A DNA stretch of 64,000 nt from Lingula anatina (Eukaryota > Brachiopoda > Lingulata > Lingulida > Lingulidae): NCBI RefSeq assembly GCF_001039355.2, contig NW_019773581.1, positions 366,574-430,573 of the forward strand. Direction: 5' to 3'. This document shows, piece by piece, positions 36,947 to 49,530 of this stretch (position 1 is the first letter of the stretch; every line of letters starts with the position of its first letter). A program made the translations under genes and the position numbers. The notes under the pieces were generated by a model, which was given only the letters and a program-made list of their open reading frames with translations, was not told where the DNA came from and searched no databases.

Positions 36947-38318
36947 CAATTAATAACAAGCGTTGTGAAAAGTAACTTTAATTTTAACCGAAGTTTTAGT
37001 TTTTGGAACGAACGGTCACTTGAAATATTACGATTAACGTTCAAATGTGAATACTGAATTAAGCTAAAATGCGTGACGTGATCGATTTCTTGTTCATACG
37101 AAGTCCAAAATTAGGCAGCCTTTGCCAGTTGAGAATCTAATTCTGATTGTAAATAATTAGAACTTTATTCCATGCCTCACCTCTTGTCTCATCTTCAATC
37201 AGTCTGCTTAACTCTTCCACGCTGACCTCGGAGGTTGCGGCGACCACTAGGAGCAGCATCGTCGCTGCCATCCAAAGATAGAAACGTACCAAACTCATGA
37301 TGATTCAATATCGTTGGCAATTCAAATCGAATTAGAATATATTATTTCGACGCTTGGTAAAATTTTCGGTGTGCTTCAGCAGAATCAAAAACCTGCCTTG
37401 TTCAGATCGCCGGCGGCTTTTCCAGGTCTGAATGCAAAGGCCCTGAGTTGACGAGTTTTATAAAGCTTTCCATCTCTTAAGTATGCGGGGGTGGGCTATA
37501 AACAATGTCTTGGTCCCTCTGTCAAAATTTCGATTGTTTTATTATGCTGTTGATTAATAGTCCTCAGACATCATAAACACATCCATTTCATTTTGAGTGC
37601 ATTTTAAATTCTCACACTACAAGAGAAGATATTCAATTAGTAAAAACAGAATCAACTTTCATTTGTCGATAAAATTAGGCCTATACATTGCGCGATGACA
37701 GAGGACAACCGTAGTCTTCTTAAAATAAGAAGTATTATTTTGAAAACAAAAGTCATGTCTCTTTTATATATATTCCATTTAATTGGACAGTTATCCAGTA
37801 AATCTAGTATCGAGATGGACAAATAATTGACCTAATAGTTTAGACCAGTTTTTGAGCTGTAGCCATTTTCAGAGACAGCCCAGATAATAACTCTCATCTT
37901 TTCTATTAGCTGGCAAACATTCAAAAGGGTCGTGAGGTTAAAGGGCGTAGTATTTACCCGGACCCACAAGCTGCCAGTTTACCGAAATATAGATTTACTC
38001 CCCAGTCATTTGAAGTGTTTTCCGTCTGGGTCTATACGTGTTTCAGGGACGATTTTACCTTGTGGTTTTACGGCCAGAGCACGTTCAGGTGGCGTCCCCT
38101 CCCTTTACTGTAAATATAATATTTATTTATGTCAGGGTTGTGGGGTAAAATTTACGACCTGGGCTCCATAACTCGAAAGCATCGCGAACTGCGCAAGCGT
38201 TCCTATTCCATAACTCGCCTATACTCGCCCCATATAATACATTGAAGCCTCTATGTGATATTGCTATTCGCAATACGCGATGCTTTCGAGTTACGGGGCC
38301 CAGGGCTCGAAAGCATCG
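36947..38318. repeat. Allelic contig overlap, copy B
   Basis: Near-identical repeat of 35576-36944, with a few percent or less difference. Sequence after 38318 is not present in copy A because that contig ends. Confidence 0.9.
37181..37298 (-). CDS. Falsely duplicated first exon of the SUEL lectin gene
   Basis: Same 118-base exon as 35810-35927 (ATG at 37298, donor GTGAGG after 37181) encoding the signal peptide and EVSVEELSRLIEDETR. No second set of downstream exons exists in this copy. It should be treated as the other allele, not as a second gene. Confidence 0.85.
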
Positions 38319-38442
38319 CGAAATGCGATAGCGATACCACCCCTCATTTCGATACTATTATTGGGGTGAGTAAATGCCGAGTTATGGAATAGAGACGCTT
38401 GCGCTTGGTCGCAATTCGCGATGTTTTCGAGTTACGGAGCTC
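38161..38442. mobile_element. Foldback-type element with nested palindromes
   Basis: Left arm GGGCTCCATAACTCGAAAGC pairs with right arm reversed GAGCTCCGTAACTCGAAAAC, about 60 bp in all with small indels. In the centre, GCGATGCTTTCGAGTTACGG and GGGCTCGAAAGCATCGCG form another inverted pair. Rich in TCG/CGA, unlike its surroundings. Confidence 0.75.
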
Positions 38443-39480
38443 TGATGGTTTGCGGGGTTGACGTGAACAGTGTGCTCGATGCGAGTTATTCTTCATATTA
38501 GTTTTGTTCCCATGTTGGTTATGTTAATTTGTTGCTTGGTCTACCCAGAGTTCCATTCGTCTGTCATTAGGCCCACTTATATTCTTTATTTCGGTGTTTC
38601 ATTTTTTTCTTTTCTCAGCAACTTCCGTTCCATTATTCACCCAATCACATCACATGATGCTTCTGTTTTATCTTCAGTTTTTATTTAGTGTTATTCCTTT
38701 TCATACATCTGCAGATTAATTTTATGTGAGTATATAGGATTACCTGGGGCAGACAAAAGCCGAGTTCCGTTAAGAGAGAGAGAGGAAAAAGAAGATCAAG
38801 AAGTTGAGAGAGAAAAGGGGTGTTTTCATTTTGTATCAACTTTGATGGCTTTCAAGTTTGAGGCTTCCAAACAAAAACCAACAGATCTGTGGGTTTTTCT
38901 GATGCTCTAATATTCAAACACATTTTCTTTATATAAAAATATATATTTATTACAACAAAGAGTGCGGAGAAAATAAAGCAATTCTTGAATATTTCATGAC
39001 ATGTTTTTAGAAACATTTCAGTAATTACTACTTTCTGGTCGAGGACTCTTTTCCATTTTAAGCCAATATTGTATTCATACGACCACTCATTTGAAAAAGA
39101 GACATCTGCGAGGAAAGGTCATCCAAACAAAATCGACCTAGGCCTCGTCGTATATTTGTGAACTTACGCTCAGCGACATAATAACAAAGTAGTCGCCAAG
39201 TAACTTGCAATTATGATATACTAACATATGTATAGCAATTAGACTGCATATTTGACTACAGATTATTAAATATCAAGATATCATGGAATGTAATTCGTTT
39301 GTTACAACAGGACTAAGCCCCGTTCTGAGCATAATAACAAATATTCAATACAAATGTAGAAATAACATATGTAATCCCTTGTGAAAATCTATCTACCTAC
39401 CCGCTGAAAACTACTGTTAAGTATGCATTTTCATTAGTCAAGATTTATTAAGCACAAGAACTATAGTTTAACCATTATAT
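38443..39480. other. non-coding stretch
   Basis: AT-rich. The plus-strand frame at 38470-38688 is hydrophobic by composition but has no recognisable features or splice context. Confidence 0.4.
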
Positions 39481-39489
39481 TATTATGCC

Positions 39490-39725
39490 GATGAAGGACT
39501 GAGGATGTGTAGGGAGAGGGAGGGGGAGTAACTGCGTTACTTTAGGTAGAGACTATAAATCAGCATCTCCAGACTTACTACCTGTAGACAGAGACTTTAT
39601 TGGACAAACAATGTTGAGGGTGTGTAGAAAAAAAAAAGGGGGGGGGGGTCACTGCGCCATATCAACAGCTTCAGACCTATCACTTGAAGACAGTAACTTC
39701 ATTGATTGGACAATAACACATGTAT
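39490..39725. repeat. Diverged tandem duplication of about 115 bp
   Basis: Two successive blocks follow the same order: GTGTAG, G-run, (A/C)ACTGCG, CAGACTTACTACC or CAGACCTATCACT, GAAGACAG-like, and ATTGGACAA. The second block contains AAAAAAAAAAGGGGGGGGGGGG. Confidence 0.55.
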
Positions 39726-39825
39726 GCGTTAAGCTGTTGACTAGGTTACCAAAAAGAATGGGTGACGAGGGTGGCAGTTGGCTTGGGACCGTAGTCCGTT
39801 TTCCATTACGTTCTTGCAAATGACA

Positions 39826-41047
39826 TTGGCCCCTTATACTATCATTGATATGGGACCCTGGAGTTTCTGTGTATTTTAAAAGAGAGGATCGGCCCCTCCT
39901 GGGTCCGGTCCGACCAATGACCTAAGAATATTTTTCTGTGTCTGAGTCGCATATTGTCTTCTAGCTAATGCGTCCGGAGAGCACGATAACTGCTAAGGCA
40001 CGTGTATATATCAAAAAGGCATGCATATATATATAGTGGGACATAATTTCCTAATCTCGTGAGCGCTATAAATATACATTTACATATTATCACACCTTTG
40101 CTGATATGTTTATGTGTAGTGTAAGAAAAACATATTCCATAGCAATGAAACTATGCTGTAACGCTTATTTTATGCACTAACTGTGCGGCTACCAAAGGTC
40201 TCTTTTTTTCTATGGTGATACACGTATAAATTCTTTAAACCCATTCACCACTTCAATCAGTCTATTTTAATTTGTTTTAATTTGGTTTCTTTCTACATTC
40301 CTTCAAGAAAAAGTAGCCGGTATTAGCTAGCTCTGCTGACTTGACTAAATCGATTGCAGACAGAAACATTTTTTATGTCAGGTAAGAAATCGTTAATCTA
40401 TTCCGTCCTGGGTTCTGGGAAAATGTGCTTTAAGCCACTCCAGGTAATAATATTATTCCTGGTATTGGAGTATTAACACAGCTATGAATACTATGCATGT
40501 GTACTAGACTTCGATATTGTTTGCAGAAATGGCAAAAGTATTTTATATCTCAAAACCCATCTCAGATGTATTGTGGCGACTTCTGAAAAGTAAGAAGCAG
40601 TTTTCTTTTTTCTCTATAGAAATGAACGCGCCAGCTAAATCGCAGTAGTAATTCTGTTTGAGTAAGGTGAAAGGTGTTCCGTTGCTTTTTTGCTATTTTA
40701 TATGTCACGCGAAGTTTTGTTTCGCAACGTATGTTATCGATTTTGAGCACACAATACCTGCCAGACGCCAAACCAACCAAGAATAACGTTACTAAATAGA
40801 ACAGCTACAGTCTGATAGCGTACTTGTAAAGTAAAATCTCATCCTTGACTTGTGCAATGCAGCAGCCGCTCAAGCTTTGTCTAGCATTTTCATTTTTCCC
40901 TTTTCTCCTTGCCAAATTGAAAAATAGGAATGTTTTTCTAAGCTTATCGTAAACACATAAAAATACACCCTACCTTTCTGTTTCTATGTTTTATATATCA
41001 AGCAAATAAGGCAATGCATTCTCCATTACCCCATGGTCTGTCGGACC
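39826..41047. other. non-coding stretch
   Basis: No exon, repeat array or RNA gene recognised. The frame at 40562-40780 is unconvincing. Confidence 0.35.
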
Positions 41048-41696
41048 ATTAACCTATATCTAGAAATTTGAAATGCTTTTCAGAAAATAAAATCAGTATA
41101 CATATCCAGTTAAATCACGCCTCTATAACTTTCGATAAAATGCGATGAAAATTCTAATTGCATAGACCAACTGGATAATGTAAGAAAACGTTTTTACAAA
41201 ACTTAAAACAAAAACGACTCACATAAAGTTGAAACGACACTTTTTTCAAAATTAACAGCTCAAACAATTCTCTTCCTCCAAATATTGTTCTGTGCTTTTA
41301 CAAAATCTATCAACATTTTGTGTCAACTGTAAGTTACATGTGGGACATCGTGTTAAGTGCCGTACAATATTATCACAATAATATAATTAAATTCCCATAA
41401 AACAATGCGTTAATTCTTCATACGAAATTCCCTTTGTATTATAATAGACACTCCCCTCTCATAAATAACATATTGTTCTGGAGCCAAAATGATTCTTTTT
41501 GATTAAATGTATTTTTCACTCCACGTTCTTAAAAAAAAAAAAAAAAACAACTGAACTCTTGGGTCACAATACATAATATATACTTCCCACAATAATAATC
41601 TCTTTCGTGTCCGCATTTCCCTTGGTCAACAAACAAAATAAGGGAAACGTCAACAACAGTCACCAAACGACTTCGACTACCTTCATATGACTTTTT

Positions 41697-44407
41697 TTAC
41701 TGAGGACTCGAAGTTGGTGGCACGTAGGCGTTCTGATTCTGGGGTGCTACCCCTGGTGCTACCCCTGGATACGGGGGCGGGGCGTACGGGGGAGGCACAT
41801 CGCCCTCCTTGCTAGGGTTGTAGGGGGGAGGCTGCGGAAAAGCTCCTCCTGGAGAGGCCGTGCTGCCATCTAGCGGCATCATGTTCCAGTTGGGTTGGGC
41901 CCATGCCTGCGGTTGTTGCGGGTAGCTGCCGTTAGGGGGCATGTAATAGCCGGCAGAGTACTGGTTAGTTTGGAGGGCACCCGCTGGGGCTGAAGTGAAA
42001 ATATATATGGCAATAAGCACTTGTTATAATTATTCTATAACTTTTATATACTATGTTGTTTTATTAAACTATTTATGACAATTGCAATGAGAACTTTTTT
42101 ATGATGATAATAAAATAATCATTAAATGTTTAAATGTTTTAAACTAATCATACCTTATATTGACTAAACATTTATGACATTAGTAGGAGTAATATGATGG
42201 ATATGTGTGTGCATGGCTTCTCAAAATATGAGTTGAAATCCCCAGCCACTTAATCAGGCGGTAAATTACATATATGTGTCATTCCACAATAGATTGAACA
42301 GTTTGATCACGTCAGTCACGCACGCATTTCCCACAATATTTTCATAATTGTTCAGTATCCCTTTTATGTGCTGTTGATTTCTTTCCAGATATGAGGATAC
42401 TACAGAACAGAATGAAGAACGAAAAAAAATGGGACAAGTCAAAATTATCCAAATATTATATAAAATGCGTGCCTCACCGACTTAACTCAATGTTCACTTT
42501 TGTGTGGAAAGACCCATGTAAACAAGGGAATTAGTCTGATGTAAATGTTTATATTTGCCAGAACGACTCATTAATATAAGTCATGCGAAGATGTGATTTA
42601 GGGTGTTAACAATTGAAAAACCTGTACCTATAGACCATTGAATATCTTACTGCATATAGGCTTATAGTATTAAAGGAAATGCTAAATTGATTGGCAAGCG
42701 CATTAAATGAACTACCTTTAAAAGATATCTACAGTTACGTACAAAACTATCTAGGCGTAATTCCTATTTAATTGCTGTGGAGCGGTCTGATGGTCCCAAA
42801 TGCCGATAAATTATTACCTCATGTGCGCGCGTGCTCCTTTAGGGTTGCGAATGTTTCCTAGTACAAGTTACTGTACAATATGAGTGTATATCAATCTTTC
42901 AGTTGACAGAATATTGAAGCTTTGGACTGGTTGTGTTGCTGATGACACGTAGCGCCAACCATGAGCACATTAAAATTAATCGAATAATAACGTGCGTAGG
43001 TCTTTGCATGTATACGTGCCTGTTGTCTGAACAGTTTTTTTTCTTTTTTTTATGGCAATTTCCAATAGTTCATCATCGTAGTTTTTTTATTGGTCAATAT
43101 TTAACGGAGCGTGCGTGTTGCAAACTCTAAATGCATGTTAGACCTTTATGCAGAAAACAGTAATGATAATAATACTTTTTTCCTGGAAATGCCAGCACCT
43201 TTGTCTTAATTACCAAGGTAAAAATCTATATATAATCCAGATTTCCGTTTTTTAACCGTTGCAAGTTGAATTCACTAGTTGATCTTCATGACGAGAGAAT
43301 GACTGGGAAGTCTATACACATACTTAAAATATTTGCTTTGTAAAGAAGCAGAATTTGTTATTTACAAGGCATCCGTGTAGGAGATTTTTGAATATAGTAT
43401 CTTTAAAAATCTTTTATGGATGGATTCATTTTTTTTTTCGGCTTGGCACCTGGCAAGTCAATGATGCAACACATGCACAGCATATTCTAGGATAGGTCTT
43501 ACATCAGAGATGTATATTTTCAGTATCTCATGAGGCGAGAACCGCACTCTCTTTAAAATTCTTGTTAGCTTTTGTGTAAATGTTATTGACAAGGGCTTTT
43601 CAATTCAAATCCTGGCTTATAATAACAAGAACACGACAGAATCTATTTTGTCTATCTTACGGTCAACGCTGTCTTGTTAAACGTGAAGTCAGAGAGGCTT
43701 GTAGTGGTTTGTGTACGAGTTGTCGTTTCACAAGGAACCCAAAACTGGTTTTATTTTAAGCAGAGTGTATCAAGAATCGCGTCCGTTTAAGCTTCGTTCG
43801 AACGCCATTACGACACGCCCTTAGATACATTGCATAAAGCCGATTTTGCGCAGTTGACTATTCCAGTCTAGCAAACTTACGTTTACTACTTCCCCTTTAC
43901 CCTAAAGGAGAGATTTATGTAAGTAAATAAATAAATGTTTCAACTAAGTAATAAAAATCTCAAATCCTCTTGTAAAACAACCCCGTGGTTATTTGACCGT
44001 AAATCTAAGAAGCGTTCACTTAGTTTTGTGTATAAGGGCTCTCTCACACTTAGCGTATAGAAGTTCGTATGAATGTCCCATGTGAAACCTACTGTTCGCA
44101 CAATTTTTTTCAGCTGTAATTGCTTTGAACATGCTCAAAACGTTTATCTCCCTCAGCGAACACAAACGTACACAGACGTTTGCCTGCGTACAGAAGACGT
44201 ATACGACCTAGGTCTAACGGCCCCCTTGCATTTGTCTGGGTATGGGGAATTTTTCTCATACGCTAGTGCTATACGCTAAGTGTGACATTACCTTAAGCAG
44301 TGTACTTACGGGTCACAACTGTGGCTTGTAGTTGTCGTTGTCTGTTTTGTCGACAGCAAGCTGCAGTGCACACAGAGATGCAGGAGATGAGGATAAAGAC
44401 GCCAAAC
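41697..44407 (-). CDS. Second-haplotype exons 3 and 4 of the WBP1/VOPP1-like gene
   Basis: Exon 3 at 44407-44310 and exon 4 at 41989-41697 have the same lengths (98 and 293) and the same phases as those at 48672-48575 and 46216-45924. The protein differs by one residue in the tail (NGSYPQQ here, NGTYPQQ in the other copy). No copies of exons 1 and 2 belong to this contig, so this is the other allele and not a paralogue. Confidence 0.85.
44036..44292. mobile_element. MITE with TCACACTTAGCGTATA ends, haplotype A
   Basis: Left end GGGCTCTCTCACACTTAGCG pairs with right end reversed GGTAATGTCACACTTAGCGT. It lies in the intron directly downstream of exon 3. The same insertion is in the other haplotype at 48277-48557, so it predates their split. 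Confidence 0.75.
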
Positions 44408-45273
44408 CTACAGAGAGAGAGAGAAAAGGAAAGATACAGACCTTTTGTAAGATGCGTTAAAGTATTATTAACTTCGATAGACTTAGGCAAGTTGATCTAT
44501 CAAGGTGACGTAGCCAATGTGTTAAATTATTTTATCTAATTTCCTTATTTTCTTAAAAAGCTTGAGGTAAATCTTAAAGGGAAAATTATATGAAACCGAT
44601 CAGCAGATGACTATCACTGCACGTTTCTTTCAAATGAACATATTCATGGAAATTAAACATAAAAATTAACACATTGTATATCCACCTCGATGCCAGTACC
44701 ATTCAGAATCCCACGTATATATAGGGTCCTCCACGCGGGTTAGATAATGAACAATACCAGCAAAAAAGGCACATTCAAGACTGGTCGAAACAGTCTAAGT
44801 GACGTCATCGCTCATTGGCTTAGTAACCATGACGTCATTGAGACTTTTTCCACCTTGCTTAGATCAGCCTCACTGAGTTTTTGAGCCATGGCACAGCATT
44901 TTTCAATTCACGTGTGTTTTCATAGAACGTGGTAATTTTGCTTCATGTGAAGCACCGTGACGGATTGAATGCAAGATTTTCTGAAGTAGACTAAAGATAT
45001 TCTGAGAAATGTCAAACGGTATCCTCATTAACAGATACTTGCGAAATACTGTGAAGTGGCTCTTCCTCAGTCGTTATATATGTGCTTGTGTGTTTTACGT
45101 GCAGCACGCTATTTTCTATGCTGTTCATGGAGACATCCAAGTAAAATATGAACGCCTCATTTCATCCAAACAAAGCGGACAGCACAACATTTGGACGCCA
45201 AGGCAATCTCACCTTTGAAAGCCATCTCGTCAAAATATTATTCACAAAAAAAAAAAAAAAAAAAAAAAAAAAA

Positions 45274-45274
45274 N
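45274..45274. other. Single-N assembly joint
   Basis: One N after a poly-A run; the sequence restarts at a position corresponding to 41048. Confidence 0.95.
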
Positions 45275-48200
45275 ATTAACCTATATCTAGAAATTTGAAA
45301 TGCTTTTCAGAAAATAAAATCAGTATACATATCCAGTTAAATCACGCCTCTATAACTTTCGATAAAATGTGATGAAAATTCTAATTGCATAGACCAACTG
45401 GATAATGTAAGAAAAAGTTTTTACAAAACTTAAAACAAAAACGACTCACATAAAGTTGAAACGACACTTTTTCAAAATTAACAGCTCAAACAATTCTCTT
45501 CCTCCAAATATTGTTCTGTGCTTTTACAAAATCTATCAACATTTTGTGTCAACTGTAAGTTACATGTGGGACATCGTGTTAAGTGCCGTACAATATTATC
45601 ACAATAATATAATTAAATTCCCATAAAAAAATGCGTTAATTCTTCATACGAAATTCCCTTTGTACCATAATAGACACTCCCCTCTCATAAATAACATATT
45701 GTTCTGGCGCCAAAATGATTCTTTTTGATTCAATGTATTTTTCACTCCACGTTATTAAAAAAAATAATTAAAAAAAACCTGAACTCTTGGGTCACAATAC
45801 ATAATATATACTTTCCACAATAATAATCTCTTTCGTGTCCGCATTTCCCTTGGTCAACAAACAAAATAAGGGAAACGTCAACAACAGTCACCAAACGACT
45901 TCGACTACCTTCATATGCCCTTATTACTGAGGACTCGAAGTTGGTGGCACGTAGGCGTTCTGATTCTGGGGTGCTACCCCTGGTGCTACCCCTGGGTACG
46001 GGGGCGGGGCGTACGGGGGAGGCACATCGCCCTCCTTGCTAGGGTTGTAGGGGGGCGGCTGCGGAAAAGCTCCTCCTGGAGAGGCCGTGCTGCCATCTAG
46101 CGGCATCATGTTCCAGTTGGGTTGGGCCCATGCCTGCGGTTGTTGCGGGTAGGTGCCGTTAGGGGGCATGTAATAGCCGGCAGAGTACTGGTTAGTTTGG
46201 AGGGCACCCGCTGGGGCTGAAGTGAAAATATATATGGCAATAAGCACTTGTTATAATTATTCTATAACTTTTATATACTATGTTGTTTTCTTAAACTATT
46301 TATAACAATTGCGATAAGAACTTTTTATGATGATTATAAAATAATCATTAACTTTTTAAATGTTTTAAACTAATCATACCTTATATTGACTAAACATTTA
46401 TGACATTAGTAGGAGTAATATGATGGATATGTGTGTGCATGGCTTCTCAAAATATGAGTTGAAATCCCCAGCCACTTAATCAGGCGGTAAATTACATATA
46501 TGTGTCATTCCACAATAGATTGAACAGTTTGATCACGTCAGTCACGCACGCATTTCCCACAATATTTTCATAATTGTTCAGTATCCCTTTTACGTGCTGT
46601 TGATTTCTTTCCAGATATGAGGATACTACAGAACAGAATGAAGAACGAAAAAAAAATGGGACAAGTCAAAATTATCCAAATATTATATAAAATGCGTGCC
46701 TCACCGACTTAACTCAATGTTCACTTTTGTGTGGAAAGACCCATGTAAACAAGGGAATTAGTCTGATGTAAATGTTTATATTTGCCAGAACGACTCATTA
46801 ATATAAGTCATGCGAAGATGTGATTTAGGGTGTTAACAATTGAAAAATCTGTACCTGTAGACCATTGAATATCTTACTGCATATAGGCTTATGGTATTAA
46901 AGGAAATGCTAAATTGGTTGGCAAGCGCATTAAATGAACTACCTTTAAAAGATATCTACAGTTACGTACAAAACTATCTAGGCGTAATTCCTATTTAATT
47001 GCTGTGGAGCGGTCTGATGGTCCCAAATGCCGATAAATTATTACCTCATGTGCGCGCGTGCTCCTTTAGGGTTGCGAATGTTTCCTAGTACAAGTTACTG
47101 TACAATATGAGTGTATATCAATCTTTCAGTTGACAGAATATTGACGCTTTGGACTGGTTGTGTTGCTGATGACACGTAGCGCCAACCATGAGCACATTAA
47201 AATTAATCGAATAATAACGTGCGTAGGTCTTTGCATGTATACGTGCCTGTTGTCTGAACAGTTTTTTTTCTTTTTTTTTTATGGCAATTTCCAATAGTCC
47301 ATCATCGTAGTTTTTTTATTGGTCAATATTTAACGGAGCGTGCGTGTTGCAAACTCTAAATGCATGTTAGACCTTTATGCAGAAAACAGTCATGATAATA
47401 ATACTTTTTTCCTGGAAATGCCAGCACCTTTGTCTTTATCACCAAGGTAAAAATCTATATATAATCCAGATTTCTGTTTTTTAACCGTCGCAAGTTGAAT
47501 TCACTAGTTGATCTTCATGACGAGAGAAAGACTGGGAAGTACACACTTAAAATATCTGATTTGTAAAGAAACAGAATTTGTCAATTGTAAGGCATCTGTG
47601 TAGGAGATTTCTGGATATAGTATCTTAAAATAGTCTTTTATGGACGGATTCGATACTTTTTTCGGCTTGGCACTAGGCAAATCTAGGATGCAACACTTGC
47701 ATAGTATATTCTAGGGTAGGTCTTACATCAGACATGTATATTTTCAGTATCCCATGAGACGAGAAACCCACTCTCTTTAAAATTCTTATAAAACGTATTC
47801 TCTGGCTAGCTTTTGTGTAAATGTGATGGACATGGGCTTCTCAATTCAAACCCTGGCTTATAATAACAAGAACACGACAGAATCAATTTTGTCTATCTTA
47901 TGGTCAACGTGTATTGTTAAACGTCAAGTTGGAGATGCTTCTAGTGGTTTGTGTACGAGTTGTCGTTTCACAAGAAGCCCAAAACTGGTTTTATTTTAAG
48001 CAGAGTGTAACAAGAATCTCGGCCGTTTAAGCTTCGTTCGAACGCCATTACGACACGCCCTTAGATACATTGCATAAAGACGATTTTGCGCAGTTGACTA
48101 TTCCAGTCTAGCAAACTTACGTTTACTACTTCCCCTTTACCCCAGAGGAGAGATTGATGTAAGTAAATAATGGAATGTTTCAACTAAGTAATAAAAATCT

Positions 48201-49530
48201 CAAATCCTCTTGTAAAACAACCCCGTGGTTATTTGAGCGTAAATCTATGAAGCGTGTACTTAGTTTCGCGTATAAAGGCTCTCTCACACCTAGCGTATAG
48301 AAGTTCGTATGAATATCCCATGTGAAACCTACTGTACGCACAATTTTGAGCGTATGAAATCGCCTTTTTTTCAGCTGATGTTTGAACATGCTCAAAACTT
48401 TTATCTCCCTCAGCGAACACAAACGCACACAGACGTTTGCCTGCGTACAGAAGACGTATGCGACCTAGGTCTGACAGCCCCCTTGCGTTTGTCTGGGTAT
48501 GGGGAATTTTTCTCATACGCTATAGTGCTACATGTATACGCTAAGTGTGAGAGTACCTAAAGCAGTGTACTTACGGGTCACAACCGTGGCTTGTAGTTGT
48601 CGTTGTCTGTTTTGTCGGCAGCAAGCTGCAGTGCACACAGAGATGCAGGAGATGAGGATAAAGACGCCAAACCTACAGAGAGAGAGAAAAGGAAAGATAC
48701 AGACCTTTAGTAAGATGCGTTAAAATATTATTAACTTCGATAGACTTAGGCAAGTTGGTCTATCAAGGTGACGTAGCCAATGTGTTAAATTATTTTATCT
48801 AATTTCCTTATTTTCTTAAAAAGCTTGAGGTAAATCTTGAAGGGAAAATTATATGAAACTGCTCAGCAGATGCCTATCAGTGCACGTTTCTTTCAAATGA
48901 ACATATCCATGGAAATTAAACATAAAAATTAACACATTGTATCCACCTCGATGCCAGTACCATTCAGAATCCCACGTATATATAGGGTCCTCCACGCGGG
49001 TTAGATAATGAACAATACCAGCAAAAAAAGGCACATTCAAAACTGGTCGAAACAGTCTAAGTGACGTCATCGCTCATTGGCTTAGTAACCATGATGTCAT
49101 TGAGACTTTTTCCACGTTGGCTTAGATCAGCCTCACTGAGTTTTTGAGCCATGGCACAGCATTTTTCAATTTTTCTTCTTTTGTCTACAACCCACGTGTG
49201 TTTTCATCGAACGTGGTAATTTTGCTTCATGTGAAGCACCGTGACGGATTGAATGCACGATTTTCTGAAGATATTCTGAGAAATGTCAAACGGTATCCTC
49301 ATTAACAGATACTTGCGAAATACTGTGAAGTGGCTCTTCCTCAGTCGTTACATATGTGCGTGTGTGTTTTACGTGCAGCACGCTATTTTCTATGCTGTTC
49401 ATGGCGACATCAAGTAAAATATGAACGCCTCATTTCATCCAAACAAAGCGGACAGCACAACATTTGGACGCCAAGGCAATCTCACCTTTGAAAGCCATCT
49501 CGTCAAAATATTATTCACACACCACAAAAA
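45275..49530. repeat. Allelic contig overlap, copy B (4.2 kb)
   Basis: Collinear with 41048-45273. Differences include an extra TTTTTCTTCTTTTGTCTACA near 49170 and several small indels around 47540-47800. The level of difference suits alleles in a highly heterozygous animal. Confidence 0.9.

Larger units (their letters stand above)
41048..45273. repeat. Allelic contig overlap, copy A (4.2 kb)
   Basis: Begins ATTAACCTATATCTAG, the same string that follows the N at 45274, and stays collinear with 45275 to about 49530 with scattered substitutions and indels. It ends in a poly-A run before the N. It holds exons 3 and 4 of the WBP1/VOPP1-like gene from one haplotype. Confidence 0.9.

Noticed and set aside
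45915-46100. Plus-strand frame rich in Arg/Trp
   Set aside because: It is antisense to the proline-rich tail exon of the WBP1/VOPP1-like gene.
45924-46247. Idea that 41697-42020 and 45924-46247 are paralogous genes
   Set aside because: The surrounding introns are collinear for 4.2 kb and the copies meet at a single N, so they are alleles.
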